Source: Spongospora subterranea f. sp. subterranea
Taxonomy: Eukaryota; Endomyxa: Phytomyxea; Phytomyxea; Plasmodiophorida
Direction of reading: 5' to 3'
DNA: 64,000 nucleotides
Assembly: GCA_049724395.1 (NCBI GenBank)
Contig: JAUGWO010000289.1
Coordinates: 1 to 64,000, forward strand
Under the pieces are notes generated by a model. The model made no database searches and had not been told where the DNA came from. It saw nothing but the letters and a program-made list of their open reading frames with translations. The first letter of the stretch is position 1; every line of letters starts with the position of its first letter. Of this stretch, positions 47,701-58,249 are shown in pieces. The translations under genes were made by a program, and so were the position numbers.

Positions 47701-49925
47701 CGTTCCAGTTCTCTAATTGTGATTCTTTCCGGTGGTTGAGATACTCTCTCTCTCCATAGGTTTTCAATGAGTAACTCGTGCTCTTTTTGCTCTTGTTCAT
47801 TAAGATTCAGGACTGATTCATTGTATATTTTTTCGAACTTTCCAGCTATTTGTTCTGCTTCCTCTTTTGGGTCGACCCTGTAGGTTTCAAATTTTCTTCT
47901 CCTCTTGTTGGTTTGTGGGCTGATTCTTTTGACCAGTTTCCATATTTTGGCTCCCGTTTCATCAGTGCAGGCTTGGGTAATTTCTGTTCTGAGACTTGCT
48001 GTTTTCGCTTTTGAAATTGCTTCCTCAAATATAATTCCGCTTTTCTCATTTTATCTTGTCGTTGTACAATAACTCGTTGGCTTTTGCTTTTCATGGTTGC
48101 TGTCTGGAGTTTGCGTTTGAGTTTGGGTTTCGCAACTTTAAAGCAGCTCCATGAAGGCGTTATCTTTAAATTTGTGTTCCAGAATTTACATCTTTTTTGT
48201 TTTACGTATTTGAAGCGGTCAATGCTCTTTTTCATCAGCTCCATGAAGGCGGTCAAGTCTATGTTTATGTTTTCCATCTTTTTCATTTCCTCTTCGAATG
48301 CTTTTACTGTCGCTTGTGTATCTATCCGTTGTATTCGTTTACGGTTTGGGGGTATCCTTTGGGTTGATTTTCTCCTAAATGTTGTTTCAACTGTTGTCGG
48401 TAAATGGTCACTGCTTAACTCAGTGTGAACTCCCCATGTTACGATCTCCTTTGCCGTCTGACGATTGGCGAGGGTGATATCTGGTGAGTTGTTTCCTCTT
48501 GCTGGAATTTCAGGATTATTGACCAATATGCATTCTTTCAATATTGTATCACGGTATTTGTGGTTTTCGTTATGGTTGGTTCCAAAACGTTTGTCTTTGG
48601 TATTTAGGTCACCTGTTATAAGTATAGGCTCATTACGAGTTTCGACTTTTTGCAATTTGCTTCCAGTATGCTTTCCTCGTTCTTCTATCTATATCGGGTG
48701 GGATATATATATGTACATGTATTAGTATCATGTCACAATATATCTTCACAATTTGTGTCATTTTTCCGTCGTTCCCGTATGTTTGAATTGCACGCACATG
48801 CATTACATCTACTTGTACGTGATCTCTCCAGAAAATTCCAGATTAGGTATATCGGTCATCGGATTCATGGTTGGGGAAATCATCTATTTGACGTCTATGG
48901 TTCAGTTCCGAGATACAAATAACATCAACTCTGTTGATATTTGCAAACATTCTCAATTCTTGTGCCTTTTGTTCGTTTAAGGAGCAAGCATTCCATTGAG
49001 CAATGTTTAGCCTTCTGGTTGTTCTTATTGTTTTGTTTTTCATTTTGACTCTCTTGAGATAACGTGTTATTTTCATCTGTCGTGTGTGTATTTTGATGTC
49101 GTTCGTGCTTTTCGCAGTGATGCTCTTTTGCTCTAACTTCTCAGTGCTTGCCTTTTGAGTGGTAGTGAGTTCAGTATTTCTACTGGCTTTATCGTCTGAG
49201 ATTTCTGCATTTTTGTTGCCAACTTCCATGGTTTGTTCGATCATTTTGGCGATTTCATAGTGACTGGACTCATCGTGTTAGCGGGTGTTTGTTTTGTATC
49301 TGTTGTTCGCTCTGCGCTCTCATATCTTGACACTTCGTTGCCTTGTGTCTCTCTATTAGTAATCTTCTCTTATACTGCTTTTCATTGTCATTACTATTTA
49401 TAGTCCTGGATCGTTTTTTTGTGCATATCTGTTTAGTGTGCGCTTGATGTCTTTCAGATTTGGACCTTTCTGTGAGCTTCTCCTTAGTATCGTCGTATGA
49501 TCGGATTCTTTTCGGCTGTATGATCATATCACGCCATGCCGTGTTGCCTGAGGTTTGGTTTGTATTTATTTCTTGTTTGGGATGTTCATTCCTAAGAGTT
49601 TGTGCGGCTGCTGTGGTTGTTATTCTTGCTACTTTGTACTGTTCAATATATTGGTTACATTGCTTCGCTGTTATCATATTTCTACGATTCAATTCGTAAA
49701 TGTTTGTGTCTATACGAAATAATGTCCCATAGTGGTTCAACCGTTCATATCTCATTGGTGTTGTTGGCTTCCCATGCTTGTGGTGCAACAGGTATATCCT
49801 TTTGGTCCAATGGTGTTTACATCACATATTTTCGGTGTGTATCTCGGGCGCAGTTCCTAACAGTATGCGCAGTCGCGCAGTTGGGAGTAAGTTGCATCTG
49901 GGGCCAATTCATTCCATTTCAAACA
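44797..49925 (-). mobile_element. LINE with endonuclease, reverse transcriptase and RNase H
   Basis: On the minus strand: an ORF1-type basic protein (49788-49270); then 25 bases later ORF2 from 49244 with an APE endonuclease (LNIAQWNACSLNEQ, ILITGDLNTKD, SSDHLPTTVE); reverse transcriptase (KIRPLPKAKPGEYRPISLL, ALIVYDFMKAFDRVQR, a VDDTTQWA catalytic block near 47020); RNase H (45709-46190); and a terminal zinc knuckle C-x2-C-x8-H-x4-C (45272-45466). A 3' untranslated region of about 450 bases ends in an A-rich tail (T-run 44800-44819 on plus). The layout fits I/Tad/Jockey-type LINEs. The frame is broken at least five times (ORF2 near 48670, between 47850 and 47700, near 47450, near 47050, near 45780). 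The 5' end seems truncated in ORF1. Confidence 0.85.
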
Positions 49926-49956
49926 AGCAGAACATACAGTACTCACACTTGTGAGG

Positions 49957-50721
49957 ATGATTTCCAACAAGTGTGCAATCGCCGTGGTTGTCGCTGTACT
50001 GGTCCCGACTCTCACTATCGTCAAGGGGGAGTCGAAGCCGTTTCAGCCAATTAACGCAGATTCCTCATCGGAGCAGCAGTTTCCCATCAATTCAACGCCG
50101 TTTCTGTCAATTGACATCGCTTCGTCGTCTCAGCAACAGCCTCCTATCGAATCAACAGAGATCTCTACCTATTTGCACCTCGAGCGCGGGCAAGCAGCAC
50201 CCTATTCGCCTGAATCCCGTATTATGACCCTACTCACCCCGCCTACCATAATGGTCCTGCATTTGTTTGTCGCCGCCGTCGCCATCACCTGGCTCGGACC
50301 ATGGGGCCATCATCTCAGCGATATTAGAGCGATTTCCCATGCGTCAACGGCTCAATTGCCTCAGAGTCGCGACGCACTTCGCCGTTCCCGTGCAGCCTAC
50401 TTCTTTGTCGATGAGCTCGGCGTCCGGCACGACTTCCCATGCTTGTCGAAGATGAAGATGTCGACGGCAACCTTTATTAATTTGATTTGGACGCTACCGA
50501 TCGTTGAATTTGATGGCATGGGACAAACCGGGATAATCATCGGCGTACTTAAACTCATTTTTGACTGCTTTGTTTTTGTCGGCCACGTCACCAAGAGCAA
50601 GGAAACTCGCAACTCGTTTTATTCGTTTTCATTGTTCGGTTGGGCAGTTTTGGGAATCGTGTCCTTCATTATGGTGGTGTTGAACGAAATGCATGATTCG
50701 AACGGTTGCGTACTCGCCTGA
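49957..50721 (+). CDS. Hypothetical multi-pass membrane protein
   Basis: A 254-residue ORF. I start it at the ATG at 49957; a GTG two codons earlier is unlikely. Residues 1-25 form a signal peptide (CAIAVVVAVLVPTLTIVKG). Residues 28-70 hold two imperfect Ser/Gln repeats (SSSEQQFPINST and SSSQQQPPIEST). Hydrophobic segments follow at about 97-115, 170-185, 191-211 and 222-243. A charged loop with SRDALRRSRAAYFFVDELGV lies between the first two. I recognise no family. No internal intron is needed. The minus-strand LINE ends within about 30-100 bases of the start codon, so its promoter may have been altered by that insertion. Confidence 0.65.
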   Translation: MISNKCAIAVVVAVLVPTLTIVKGESKPFQPINADSSSEQQFPINSTPFLSIDIASSSQQQPPIESTEISTYLHLERGQAAPYSPESRIMTLLTPPTIMVLHLFVAAVAITWLGPWGHHLSDIRAISHASTAQLPQSRDALRRSRAAYFFVDELGVRHDFPCLSKMKMSTATFINLIWTLPIVEFDGMGQTGIIIGVLKLIFDCFVFVGHVTKSKETRNSFYSFSLFGWAVLGIVSFIMVVLNEMHDSNGCVLA

Positions 50722-51009
50722 TCCCAGAAAGGGTAAATTCTGCGAACCTACATATGAACCGTCAAATTGACTATCATTGCTGAATACAAACAACAGTAAC
50801 AATACTATACAAAAAAAGCGTAGTTTACAAAATACCACAGTACCGTGGATGACATTGACAATATTATCCATCCACTTTTAGGTCGTAAATGGATGGGTGC
50901 TGTAAAAAAACAATGTCAAAAACATTCAGAAAAAGTGGGTAATTATGTCAGGCCACCTGAAACAATCTCCATTTTTGCTCGTGGGGTTTTTTCACCAAAT
51001 TTTGACTAA

Positions 51010-51028
51010 GGTCCCGTTTGGATGCCAC
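51010..51028 (+). repeat. Left terminal inverted repeat of the Harbinger element
   Basis: 19 bases, preceded by the TAA target duplication at 51007-51009. Subterminal TTTGCAAAA motifs follow to about 51090. Confidence 0.85.
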
Positions 51029-51176
51029 GGGTCCGCAATTTTGCAAAATTCTTAGTTTGCAAAATTCTGGTAAAATTTTGCAAAGTTTCAATTTGCTGTT
51101 TCCCCGTGCGTTTGGCAGCATCCCGATCAAAAGGTCCGCATTGCATCAACTGTAGGTACCATAGAGCAGCACCCTT

Positions 51177-52295
51177 ATGGTGGCTGCCAAATCAGAAGCA
51201 CGAGCTAAATGGACGGTGGAAAAGCAACAACGTCTAATGGAGCTAATGAGTGATGAGGCGAGTTGGATTTTTAAATTTCCAACACTCTCTCATTGAGTGC
51301 AGGTTGTCAAGTGTGGAAAATCGGAAAACGGGTACAAGAAGCAATCATGGCATGCTGTTACCTTGGCATTCAATAAGGAATTCGCCACTGTTTATGAATC
51401 CCGTCAATTGAAATCACAACTGAACGAGGTATGCACAGGACGCTATGATCATAGTCTGGAATCAGGTTTCCCATTAATTGACAGCTCAAAAGCAATTGGA
51501 AACTGCTGAAACAGTTGAAGAATAACAGCGGGTTTGGATGGGACGAACAGCGTCAACTTCCAACTGCACCTGATCAAACATGGGACGAGCTGATTGAGGT
51601 CAATTGATTTCTGATCCTGCTCTATATTAATTGTAATACGATGGTGATTGTGTTGTTAGGTCAAACCCAAATATGCGATTTTTAGGGAAAATCCATGGGT
51701 TTTGTTTTCAGCTGCCGACATTTTATTTGAGGGGACTGCTGCCACAGGCGAGTTCGCCATCAAATCAAATGTCCATGTGCTCCCAGTTTCAGAGGGGTTT
51801 TTTCCGTACCCTCCTCGTTCGAGCCTCTCGGTTATAGCTGACTCGATATGCGAGGATGATTACCAGTCCTCAAGCAGCTCTGATCACAACAAAGCGCCCA
51901 AGCGTAGGAAAAGTGGTGCCAGACCACGTTCGAACGAGTTCACTCCCAATGGAGGCGGAGCTGTGGCAGCTCGCCCGGTGTCAACCACTCCCCGAGGAAG
52001 AAACAGTCCAGCGTGGGCAATCGCAGACGCGTTGGCGAAGTTTGCTGAATCTCGTGCTCCCATGCCAGCTAGCAAACCCACTCCCTCACTGGAGCGCGCC
52101 ATTCAAGTATTGGAGCTGGACTACGCTGATCTCTTCACCGATGAAGAGCTGGCCAGTGCGTACGAGGTGATGGAAAATGAAGTAAAGGCATTAAACTTCA
52201 GTTTAATGCGAAAAGGTTCTGCCAGGGATATCTGGCTTCGCAAACAGGTTACGCTATTGTCGTCGCAACATGAATCTCAGTTTATGCCTTATTAA
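51177..52295 (+). CDS. Harbinger Myb/SANT-like DNA-binding protein
   Basis: The accessory protein of PIF/Harbinger elements, expected to bind subterminal motifs and help the transposase reach the nucleus. Exon 1 starts at ATG 51177 and reads RAKWTVEKQQRLMELM, the first SANT helix. Exon 2 (51303-51428) reads GKSENGYKKQSWHAVTLAFN. Intron 51429-51484 (56 bp) joins QLNE to LKSNWKLLKQLKNNSG (exon 51485-51598). Intron 51599-51659 (61 bp) leads to the last exon (51660-52295) starting VKPKYAIFRENPWVLF. The C-terminal half is Ser-rich with a basic cluster (APKRRKSGARPRS). The exon 1/exon 2 junction is not resolved: no standard GT donor gives the right phase, so a GC donor or a one-base change there is possible. 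Confidence 0.75.
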
Positions 52296-53590
52296 AAGTT
52301 GTTTTTCGATCTAAGAGTCAAATAGTCAGACCACATCAAGTCTGCAATTCTCTTTCGCCAGATCTTTACGGCTGAATCACCTCGGCCGTCAGACGCCTGG
52401 TGGGTGTTCGCCATCCCATCTGACGCCTCCGTCTGCTGTTCTTGATCATAGCGTTGCACGAACGAGTCATCGCCGCTTTGTTTTCTAATCAAATTATGGA
52501 GGACGCAGAGCGCTAGCACCAGCTTAACTTGACAGGAATAGGGGTACGACGGAGGGGATGTCAATATCTCAAAGGAAAACGCTTTTTCATTACCCCAAAG
52601 ATTCTCTCAATCACGTTTCGCAGTTGAGCGTGACGCAGGTTGAAGAGTTCTTCGGCGTTTCTCGACCTGTTAAACATAGTGAGTTCGATCAGGCTATCGC
52701 AGATAATGACGATACTTTTCATTTCCTTGTCCCCATTCTTTGAGATGATATCGTACACCACGGAAAGGTGTCAGACAATCTTTGGATAGCCCATAACCGG
52801 CGTCGCCAAGGTAGTATTTGCCATCTGGGATAGCGAAAGATTTCGATCTGGCACTCTCAAAAACAGTACCATCTGGGGCAGACCCCTCCCATCCGGGGAG
52901 AACATATAAAAAATACATGTCAAACGAGCTGGCAGCGAGAACGTTCTGGCTGTAAAAGCCTTTTCGGTTCCGAAACGGCACAGCGTTTCCTCGGGGCGGA
53001 GTTGCTGGAATATGTGTTCCGTCCAGCGCACCAATACAGTCCTTAAAATACGGGAAGAATTTCCTGTTTCTAATCACTTCTGGTGGAGTTACACTCGATG
53101 GCAGGAAGATGTAATCGCCAGCCATGGTCACTAGAGCATCGACAACAACGTTGACGTGTCTTGACAGCGAGTCAATATTGAGGACATTGTGATCAGCAAG
53201 TCTTTACCTGCTAATCGTTTCTCCCGAGTGTTGAAACCGTTCTTGAGCACTTCGGTTGGACGCATTTTGGCCAACGATATACAAGAAGATAGCCAATTGC
53301 TCTTCCGTGCTGACACCACGTGAGGGTATTAATCCTCCCCTTACGACGATCGCACTTTTCAAAGCAAAGAAAGTAGTACGAGTCATTCGGCAGAACTCCA
53401 AAAACCGGCGCTCATTGGTTGAAAGTTGCAGCAGTTCTTGCATATATAGATAGCCCGTCATTATTGAGGTCCGACATGGCTCTCTACACAAATAGTGTAT
53501 TGCATACCATCCGGCCGTTGAAACGGCAATGTCGGTGACAGAATCGTCACCGCAATCGGTGTCTTCATGATGCAGGGAAGAACCAGACAT
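52292..53590 (-). CDS. Harbinger DDE transposase
   Basis: Exon 1 is 53590-53208. A 48-bp intron (53207-53160) joins SGETIS to RHVNVVVDALVTM. Exon 2 is 53159-52716. A 49-bp intron (52715-52667) joins EWGQGNEK to SRNAEELFNLRH. The last exon runs to the stop at 52292. The catalytic triad is present: Asp174 in GALDGTHI, Asp247 in YLGDAGYG and Glu296 in NVIERIFG. The total length, about 400 residues, is normal for the family. One base is missing or extra near 52565-52575, between KKRFPL and ILTSPPSYP, so this copy would make a protein truncated after the triad unless it is a sequencing error. Otherwise the gene looks recent. Confidence 0.85.
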
Positions 53591-53639
53591 TTTTATGTAT
53601 ACCGTATCCCCGAACTCCCTTCGCGGAATTTTTCAATTT

Positions 53640-53804
53640 GCCACCGGAATATTTAGGTCGAAGATAAAAATTCTATTTTGCAAAATTACCGTGGATTTTG
53701 CAAAATAACCAATTTTGCAAAATATGCTCCCAAACGCGCCGCGCAAGTTTTATTTTGTAAAATCGTCAATTTTGCAAAATATCCGTGGAATTTTGCAATA
53801 TTTG
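53640..53804. repeat. Subterminal ATTTTGCAAAAT palindromes of Harbinger
   Basis: About six copies or near copies of the 12-base palindrome ATTTTGCAAAAT occur between 53664 and 53800, mirrored by three near the left end (51040-51090). They are candidate binding sites for the element's Myb-like protein or transposase. Confidence 0.75.
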
Positions 53805-53823
53805 GTGACATCCAAACGGGCCC
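53805..53823 (-). repeat. Right terminal inverted repeat of the Harbinger element
   Basis: 19 bases, followed by the TAA target duplication at 53824-53826. Confidence 0.85.
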
Positions 53824-54439
53824 TAAAAAAAAACATTTTTACGGAATTCGAGAACCGAATTGGGGTCACATGCTGTCACAAACTTTTGAGCGACACATAT
53901 ATTTTTTCGTGACACGGAATGTTTTTTTACTCACCCAGGAAGAAATCGTCAACCACGTTTCTAGCTAAGTCAACTTGCTGCACAGCCATGAGGTAGCCCC
54001 TACAGCGCAATCACATTCCAACACTTGTTGTGGTCGTTATGCCGAGCCAGACTGTCATAGAGTTAATTCAGAGTCAGCTGTATGTAGATCGGAACCCGCA
54101 AACGTAAGGAACTAGAAAATTCTAACCGCATGAAATCCCGCGTTCAAGCCGACCACGTCACTATTCAGCGAATATCATCGCGATTTCGCTTGCGTCAAGA
54201 TCGTACATGATTAACGATAATAGGCATTATAAGTTACAAAAATACGGTATTCAAGACAATTGTGATGATATTCATTTTCATTCATGCAGCAGCATTGAAG
54301 CAATAGCTGCTCGCTTCGTTTGAAGAAACAAAAATGCTGCAGTCATGTTGTCAGGCTAATTGGATTAACAAAAAAATGCCGTTCGGTCGTAATGCAAAAC
54401 AGGTCGGTGACATCGATAATGCAATCATGATATGCAGCA

Positions 54440-54752
54440 GTAGCCCATTCGTACAGTAATGGCGGGAGGCGAAGTCGGCAATCGACGGCATCGTTTCAAA
54501 TCTGGGTGCATATACAGGAAATCGGGAACGCCACCTGGATTCTTGCTGCTCTTTCGCATTGTATGCCCGTTCCAGTCGATATACACCTTGTCTAAAGTCT
54601 CTTTTATCAATGGGGCAAACACAAATAACCGTATTTTGGCGGATCTTGGTCGTCAGCATTATATAAAGCACTCGAATTAGCCCTTTGAAATAATCGATCC
54701 AAAAAGCGATTCCATGAGGGTACAACTGGTTCCACCGGCTCTCGATGCGCTG
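54440..54752 (-). mobile_element. Integrase-core-like fragment
   Basis: The minus strand reads NQRIESRWNQLYPHGIAFWI near 54750 and, in another frame, FAPLIKETLDKVYIDWNGHT followed by MRKS and a GVPD. This pattern (NQRIE.WW, then a WN.H..RKS block) occurs at the end of integrase-type cores of several eukaryotic element families. The piece is broken and its 5' side is cut exactly where a LINE tail begins (54756). The family is not certain. Confidence 0.45.
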
Positions 54753-54755
54753 GTT

Positions 54756-54932
54756 GTTTTTTGTTGTTTTTTTGTGATTAAGTTCGCACTTTTCATGCAG
54801 GTTTGGCGGTCCCTCGGCTATTGGGCCAAGATTTACTTTTTATGGCTCTCGCCTCAAAAGTTTCTGCCGGGTATGTAACAAGCTCGCACTCGCAATAGAT
54901 ACCTTCGCTGAATGTTCTGAAGTCTGACCGAC
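54756..54932 (-). mobile_element. 5'-truncated LINE copy (3' end only)
   Basis: About 175 bases match the 3' untranslated end of the 45-50 kb LINE: TGTGATTAAGTTCGCACTTT, TCATGCAGGT, GGCGGTCCCTCGGCTATTGG and AACAAGCTCGCACTCGCAAT on the plus strand. An A-rich tail on the minus strand (T-run 54756-54773) marks its 3' end. It interrupts the integrase-like fragment. Confidence 0.8.
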
Positions 54933-55632
54933 ATTGTGATGGGCCATGCGTTTCAGCTGTCGACAGCTGGCCCAGTCAGAAATCATACTTTCAGCCGTCG
55001 ACTTTCGGCCCAACCAGATTTGGTTTTGACTGTCGTTTTTATATACATTCAGACTTGCCGGTTGTGTTCCTGTTCATATTTCAAGGTGCGGCAAAGGTCA
55101 GATCTCAGGATTAGCTTTCGCGGTTAACATTAGGCAGCAATCGGTAAACAGAACGAGTTCCTTTATTAAACATGTATGCCCTGAAAGTGATATGTTAACT
55201 CATGTTTACATTGACATCCGACAAGAGGAAGAAATCGGATACCGAGATCACTTGGGGACGCGGTTCAAGGACACTACCAGACTCATGTTGAAAGGTGAAA
55301 TCCGAAGTAGCGGTGAACTGTCCGTTCGGCTGTGGGTGCGGCGACCTTGATTGAGTCGCTGGGTTCGATTCGAGTGAATCTTCATTGGCGGGCTGTTGGG
55401 ACGTCGCGGTCCGGGTCAGCGCCATTCGGAAATCGAAACGTGGAATGCTTATCTAGAGCTAAAAATGTTGATAGAACCTAAAAACGTTTTGTGCACCTCT
55501 GGTGGGTTGGATCGAGCCGGTTCAGCTCGAGACGTCGTTCCACGTCCAACAGAGGTCTCCAAATATGTTAGCAATAAAAATCAAACTGTTTATTTAGGGA
55601 CATAGAGCGAGTCATAGAGGAACAAGTACCAG

Positions 55633-57780
55633 GTGAGTACCTTGCCAGGTAATACACGCGGCAGAGGAACAAAATGTCTGGTGGAACAGACCCAGACAAT
55701 GAGGGAACAGGCTAACGCATTGCGCGAGCAATCGAATGCTATGCTGGAGGAGAACGCCATCATATTATTTTTTATCAGAGACGAAGACAGCTTGGAATCA
55801 TCGGCTGAGTTTCTTTAGACTCATGAAGACAAAAAACTCGCTAGTTAACAATACAGAAGCACATGCAATACAGGTTTTTAACGACATTTTTCATATTCTG
55901 TGAGCTCAACGATCAGCCGGGAACTGACAATTTGTTGGAGCGGCTTTGCAAGATGCCGAATACTCTTTCCACTTTCTTTCCGTTTCGCCTCTTGCAGTTT
56001 TGCAGAAAATTGCTTTTTCAGGATTCAGGTGGGCGAAAAGTTTTCATAAAACATTTCCAAGCAGGATATATGCCGTCCACCAGAATGTAGTAATCATCGT
56101 ATTGATTGCCGTTGATCACGTGCGGTTTACATTCGAGTTTACCCTGCACTATCTAGCTATCAAGGGTGAACGATCAAGAATGTTCAGGTGGTTCATGGAG
56201 CCTGGGTACCCGACGCTGGCATACCAAATGTATGCCTCGGGACCAACGATAGCTTCCAATACCATTGTAAGGATTCCCTTATCTTTGCAGACGTATTCAC
56301 CCGAATACGCCTTAGGACAATTTTTTCATTCCCAATGCATGCAATCCATGCTGAACGACTGACCTGTCCACCCGTTTTGCTCATTGAATTCGAGGATTTT
56401 GTCAATATCATGTTCTGTTGGGGGCCTTAGATTTTGGCTTCCGTTCACAAAAAAATAATGCCATCATAAAATGTTTCAAGACAGTTCTTCGCAACTGTTT
56501 CAGAAATTCGACAATATTCATCCAAAGCGTCGGCAGGCGATCTCTGTAGGGGACTGGGCCCAGGTTTACGCAGATCATCAGCCTTCTGCTGTAAATAAGG
56601 GACAAAACTTGGCAAATTCTCAAGAATCTTTGCGAATAAAACAGAACGCATTCTGAACCGCCGACGGAAGTCGATTTGGGATAAGTAGGGTCACGCGAAA
56701 GATAGTCCCGAACAATTGCTGGATGTCCATCAAGCGAAGTCACGGTTCAAATTGGGTCTTTTTTTTTCAGGTATTGACCCCCATGACGCTTTGGTGGGCA
56801 TTGTTACTCGCTCAGAGACTCGAAAATTTCCAAGTCTAGGAAATCATCCAACGTTGAATCATACGGAGCCATCGGAAGCCACCTATTCTGCATTTAATTA
56901 CGACAAATGACTTCGCGATACGACAGTGGGTATCAAAGTTGGTCAGCGAGTTGATTTCAAAGTTGTTTTTTTTCCCGAAAAACATGACTTTGATTTTAAA
57001 AGAAATGGTTTTTAATTTGGTTTTGATTTTCCCGTCCGCTTTAATTGTTGCGGGTTTTCTTCGATCGAGAACTGTCGTCATGGCGGCCAGGATTTCGCTC
57101 TCCAAGCGCCGAACAACCAAGGCTGAGTTCTCCCAGATGGTAGCGTTCTTGGAGATAATACCTGAGAACTTGAAGCTGATTACAGGTTCTGCAGCGCTTG
57201 AAAATGCCGGTAATGGCCGGCCAGCCGCCTACCAAAGAAGCGGCGTAAACAGCGCTAGCCCTATATAATAGTTCTACGCTGCGGTATGATACCCATTTCA
57301 AAAAATCCTGGACGACAAGTCCAGATACAACTCGTATATCAAAAAATTTAAGGACACCAAGAAAAATTCTTGCCAAACGGGATTCGGTTTAGATGAAAAC
57401 GACGCTCTTGAAGGCGTCACGACGATTGATGAGAAGTTGCAGACATTGTGTCCGTTTTTCTCCCGTCTGGACGTCTTGTTTGGACATCGTCAACTTGTGA
57501 ATCCCAGTGTTATCATATCTGTTGGTGGAAATGTTTTTGTAGACGGGAACGATTGGCTTGGCAATACGCCTGCCCAATGCCTCTGATGAAACCGATGACC
57601 TCAATGACGATTCTGATGATGGTCTTAACAGCAGCGTTGGTGCTTGCTTTGTTGGTGACGATCTGACCGTGTCAGTTGAAAATTCAGGGCTCCCCTGTTC
57701 TGAATCAAGTGAGCATCATGTTTGGTCGTCTGACGAAAAAACAATCGCCAGGGATTTGTTGATTGTTGCCTAATCTTGCC
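55633..57780. mobile_element. Decayed ALP1-type Harbinger transposon
   Basis: A minus-strand transposase (56745-55870) lies between two plus-strand pieces of the accessory protein. The transposase shows DEYCRISETVAKNC, the first Asp in FSMDCMHWEW (near 56340), VGYPGSMNHLNILDRS (56210-56160), DDYYILVDGIYPAW (56105-56060) and VERVFGILQ (55980-55950), which is the ALP1-like Harbinger order with all three catalytic residues still readable. The frame breaks several times. The plus piece 57040-57720 is a trihelix-like domain (SKRRTTKAEFSQMVAFLE, RYNSYIKKFKDTKKNS, TLCPFFSRLDVLFGHRQ). The plus piece 55633-55815 (EQTQTMREQANALREQSNAM) resembles the C-terminal helix of such proteins. No clean termini were found. 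Confidence 0.7.
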
Positions 57781-58240
57781 CATTGGCCAATAGCTTGGCA
57801 GTTGCGCCTTGGTCGATCGATTTCAAGTAAGCCATGGCAAATGATTTATGAACCGACTTTACCGAAACAGGTTTTGGGCTGGTGAACGCGACGGCTGCGT
57901 CGGGATTGGTTTTCCATTTTTTTAAGGACCTAAGTTCTGTGAATTGGCAATGGAATCATGGCGCAGCTCCCGATTTTCGTCACTTGATTCAGAACAGGGG
58001 AGCCCTGAATATTCAACTGAAACGTTCAGGTCGTCAACAGCGGAGACAGCACCAACGCTGCTGATAGGACAGAATCATAATTGAGGTCATCGTCCTTGTC
58101 AGAGCCATTGGAATGGGCAGGCGTATTGCCAAGCGAATCGATTCCGTCTACAAAAATAATCCACCAACAGACATAATAACACTGGGATTCACAGGCTGAC
58201 GATGTCCAAACAACACGTCCAGACGGCAGAAAAACGGACA
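57448..58240. repeat. Inverted duplication, arms about 262 bp, spacer 267 bp
   Basis: Arm 57448-57712 and arm 58240-57980 are diverged reverse complements (shared words: CGTTTGGACATCGTCA-like, GTGAATCCCAGTGTTAT, CTTGGCAATACGCCTGCCCA, CAGCAGCGTTGGTGCT, CAGGGCTCCCCTGTTCTGAA). The plus arm is the end of the Harbinger accessory gene, so a second copy of that region lies inverted beside it. Divergence of roughly 15 to 20 percent points to an older event. Confidence 0.8.
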
Positions 58241-58249
58241 GGACTGGAT

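Larger units (their letters stand above)
51010..53823. mobile_element. Nearly complete PIF/Harbinger transposon
   Basis: Terminal inverted repeats GGTCCCGTTTGGATGCCAC (51010-51028) and, inverted, GGGCCCGTTTGGATGTCAC (53823-53805) differ at 2 of 19 bases and match the GGGCC.GTTTGG ends of plant PIF/Tourist elements. TAA target duplications flank both sides (51007-51009, 53824-53826). Inside are two convergent genes, a Myb/SANT-like protein on the plus strand and a DDE transposase on the minus strand, as usual for the superfamily. Three copies of TTTGCAAAA near the left end and about six near the right end (ATTTTGCAAAAT palindromes) form subterminal repeats. Length is 2814 bp. Confidence 0.9.

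Noticed and set aside
55355-55378. GGGTTCGATTCGA as a tRNA B box
   Set aside because: No A box at the right distance and no cloverleaf could be drawn; the same applies to GGTTCGAATCG at 4872.
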